A stretch of DNA of 5,483 nucleotides from Oscillospiraceae bacterium. Lineage in GTDB: Bacteria > Bacillota > Clostridia > Oscillospirales > Acutalibacteraceae. Positions 4,918 through 5,483 of the stretch are shown here, piece after piece. The number at the start of each line of letters is the position of its first letter. Position 1 is the stretch's first letter. The notes beneath the pieces are model-generated. The model had not been told where the DNA came from, did no database searches, and was given only the letters and a program-made list of their open reading frames with translations. The DNA lies in NCBI GenBank assembly GCA_009783605.1, contig WRDE01000166.1, forward strand, positions 1 through 5,483, written 5' to 3'. The translations under genes and the position numbers were made by a program.

Positions 4918-5483
4918 ATGAAATTTTTTAAGTCGCTGAAGCTGATCGGGTATTACAATTATACGGTGATACTGACCTATCTGGCGCTCTGTATGGCGAT
5001 GATGGGGATTTTTATCTGTATGAGCGGAAGCGGGGTCAATGAAAACGGGGAGCGCTGGCAGGGCCGGCCGGCCGGCGGCATCTTCTGCCTGATGGTCTGC
5101 GGCGCGCTGGATATGTTCGACGGCAAGGTGGCGCGGACCCGGGAGCGCAACGACCGGGAGAAGCAGTTCGGCATCCAGATCGATTCGCTGGCCGACCTGG
5201 TCAGCTTCGGGGTGCTGCCGTCGGTCATCGGATACACCGTCGGGCGGCAGGAGGAATGGTTCGGCGACAGCCCGGTCTGGTACGGCATCGTCACCGCCCT
5301 CTTTGTGCTCTGCGCGCTGATCCGGCTGGGGTATTTCAACGTGGACGAGATCATGCGACAGGCCGGCACCGACGAGGCGCGCAAGAGTTATCTGGGGCTG
5401 CCGGTCACCACGGTGGCGCTGATTTTGCCGGTGGTGTTCGCCTTCCGGCCGTTGATCAAGGTGGCCTTCCCGGCGGTCTATTC
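4918..5483 (+). CDS. pssA: CDP-diacylglycerol-serine O-phosphatidyltransferase (3' end outside window)
   Basis: Membrane enzyme that transfers phosphatidyl from CDP-diacylglycerol to L-serine, giving phosphatidylserine for phosphatidylethanolamine synthesis. The first 188 codons are present; the C-terminus is beyond the window. The full CDP-alcohol phosphatidyltransferase motif is visible: Asp65-xx-Asp68-Gly69-xx-Ala72-Arg73, then Gly85-xxx-Asp89-xxx-Asp93 (FGIQIDSLADLVSFG). Eleven residues separate AR from the next Gly, where the general pattern has eight; I recall this longer loop in Clostridia-type PssA. Likely membrane segments are about 15-35, 52-66, 96-108, 119-138 and 163-178. Start at ATG 4918 is supported by the N-terminus IGYYNYTVILTYL, typical of the subgroup. 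The ribosome site GGGGAG (4899-4904) is 13 nt away, longer than ideal; GGG at 4908-4910 may contribute. Another CDP-alcohol transferase (PgsA-like) is less likely given the SLADLVSFGVLP segment. Possible dual promoters lie upstream. Confidence 0.9.
   Translation, partial: MKFFKSLKLIGYYNYTVILTYLALCMAMMGIFICMSGSGVNENGERWQGRPAGGIFCLMVCGALDMFDGKVARTRERNDREKQFGIQIDSLADLVSFGVLPSVIGYTVGRQEEWFGDSPVWYGIVTALFVLCALIRLGYFNVDEIMRQAGTDEARKSYLGLPVTTVALILPVVFAFRPLIKVAFPAVY

Noticed and set aside
4977..5384. 135-codon minus-strand frame over pssA
   Set aside because: It is antisense to the conserved CDP-alcohol transferase motif and has no ribosome site or domain.

Overview
The window is a GC-rich bacterial segment that looks chromosomal. 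It holds four protein-coding genes in two divergent pairs and one strongly patterned control region between them. No rRNA, tRNA, CRISPR array, transposase or phage gene is visible. Strong AGGAGG/GGAGGG ribosome sites, the PssA subtype (a GIQIDSLADL-type motif) and the degenerate ComEC tail suggest an uncultured Clostridia-like (perhaps Oscillospirales) gut or anaerobe lineage. That placement is low-confidence and rests on remembered family resemblance.

Minus strand, read right to left: comEC (3814-1625) encodes a competence-type membrane DNA channel whose C-terminal metallo-beta-lactamase-like domain has lost its metal ligands. After a 90-bp gap filled with inverted heptamer repeats comes a large two-domain gene (1534 to beyond position 1). 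It joins a formylglycine-generating-enzyme superfamily (FGE-sulfatase/SUMF1-like) domain to a GH42-like glycoside hydrolase barrel and runs off the left edge. Because it has no stop inside the window, this gene is easy to miss, and long antisense open frames lie over it.

Divergent intergenic region (3815-3963): a G9/A6 homopolymer touches the comEC GTG start. Next come five tandem copies of a 7-bp repeat, then a near-consensus sigma70 promoter with a perfect 9-5-9 palindrome on its start point, then an optimally spaced Shine-Dalgarno for mtnN.

Plus strand: mtnN (3964-4692) encodes 5'-methylthioadenosine/S-adenosylhomocysteine nucleosidase, with all key residues present. A 225-bp AT-rich gap (4693-4917) carries two candidate promoters, two perfect 8-bp inverted repeats and a pair of 10-bp direct repeats at 11-bp pitch. 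It leads into pssA (4918 to beyond 5483), phosphatidylserine synthase, cut by the right edge after its complete catalytic motif.

The four genes do not form one pathway: DNA uptake, a carbohydrate-active fusion, SAM by-product recycling and phospholipid synthesis. I do not see a complete novel system. The most unusual items are the FGE-like/GH42-like fusion, the slippage-prone comEC start, the heptamer arrays on both sides of comEC, and the operator-like layouts upstream of mtnN and pssA.
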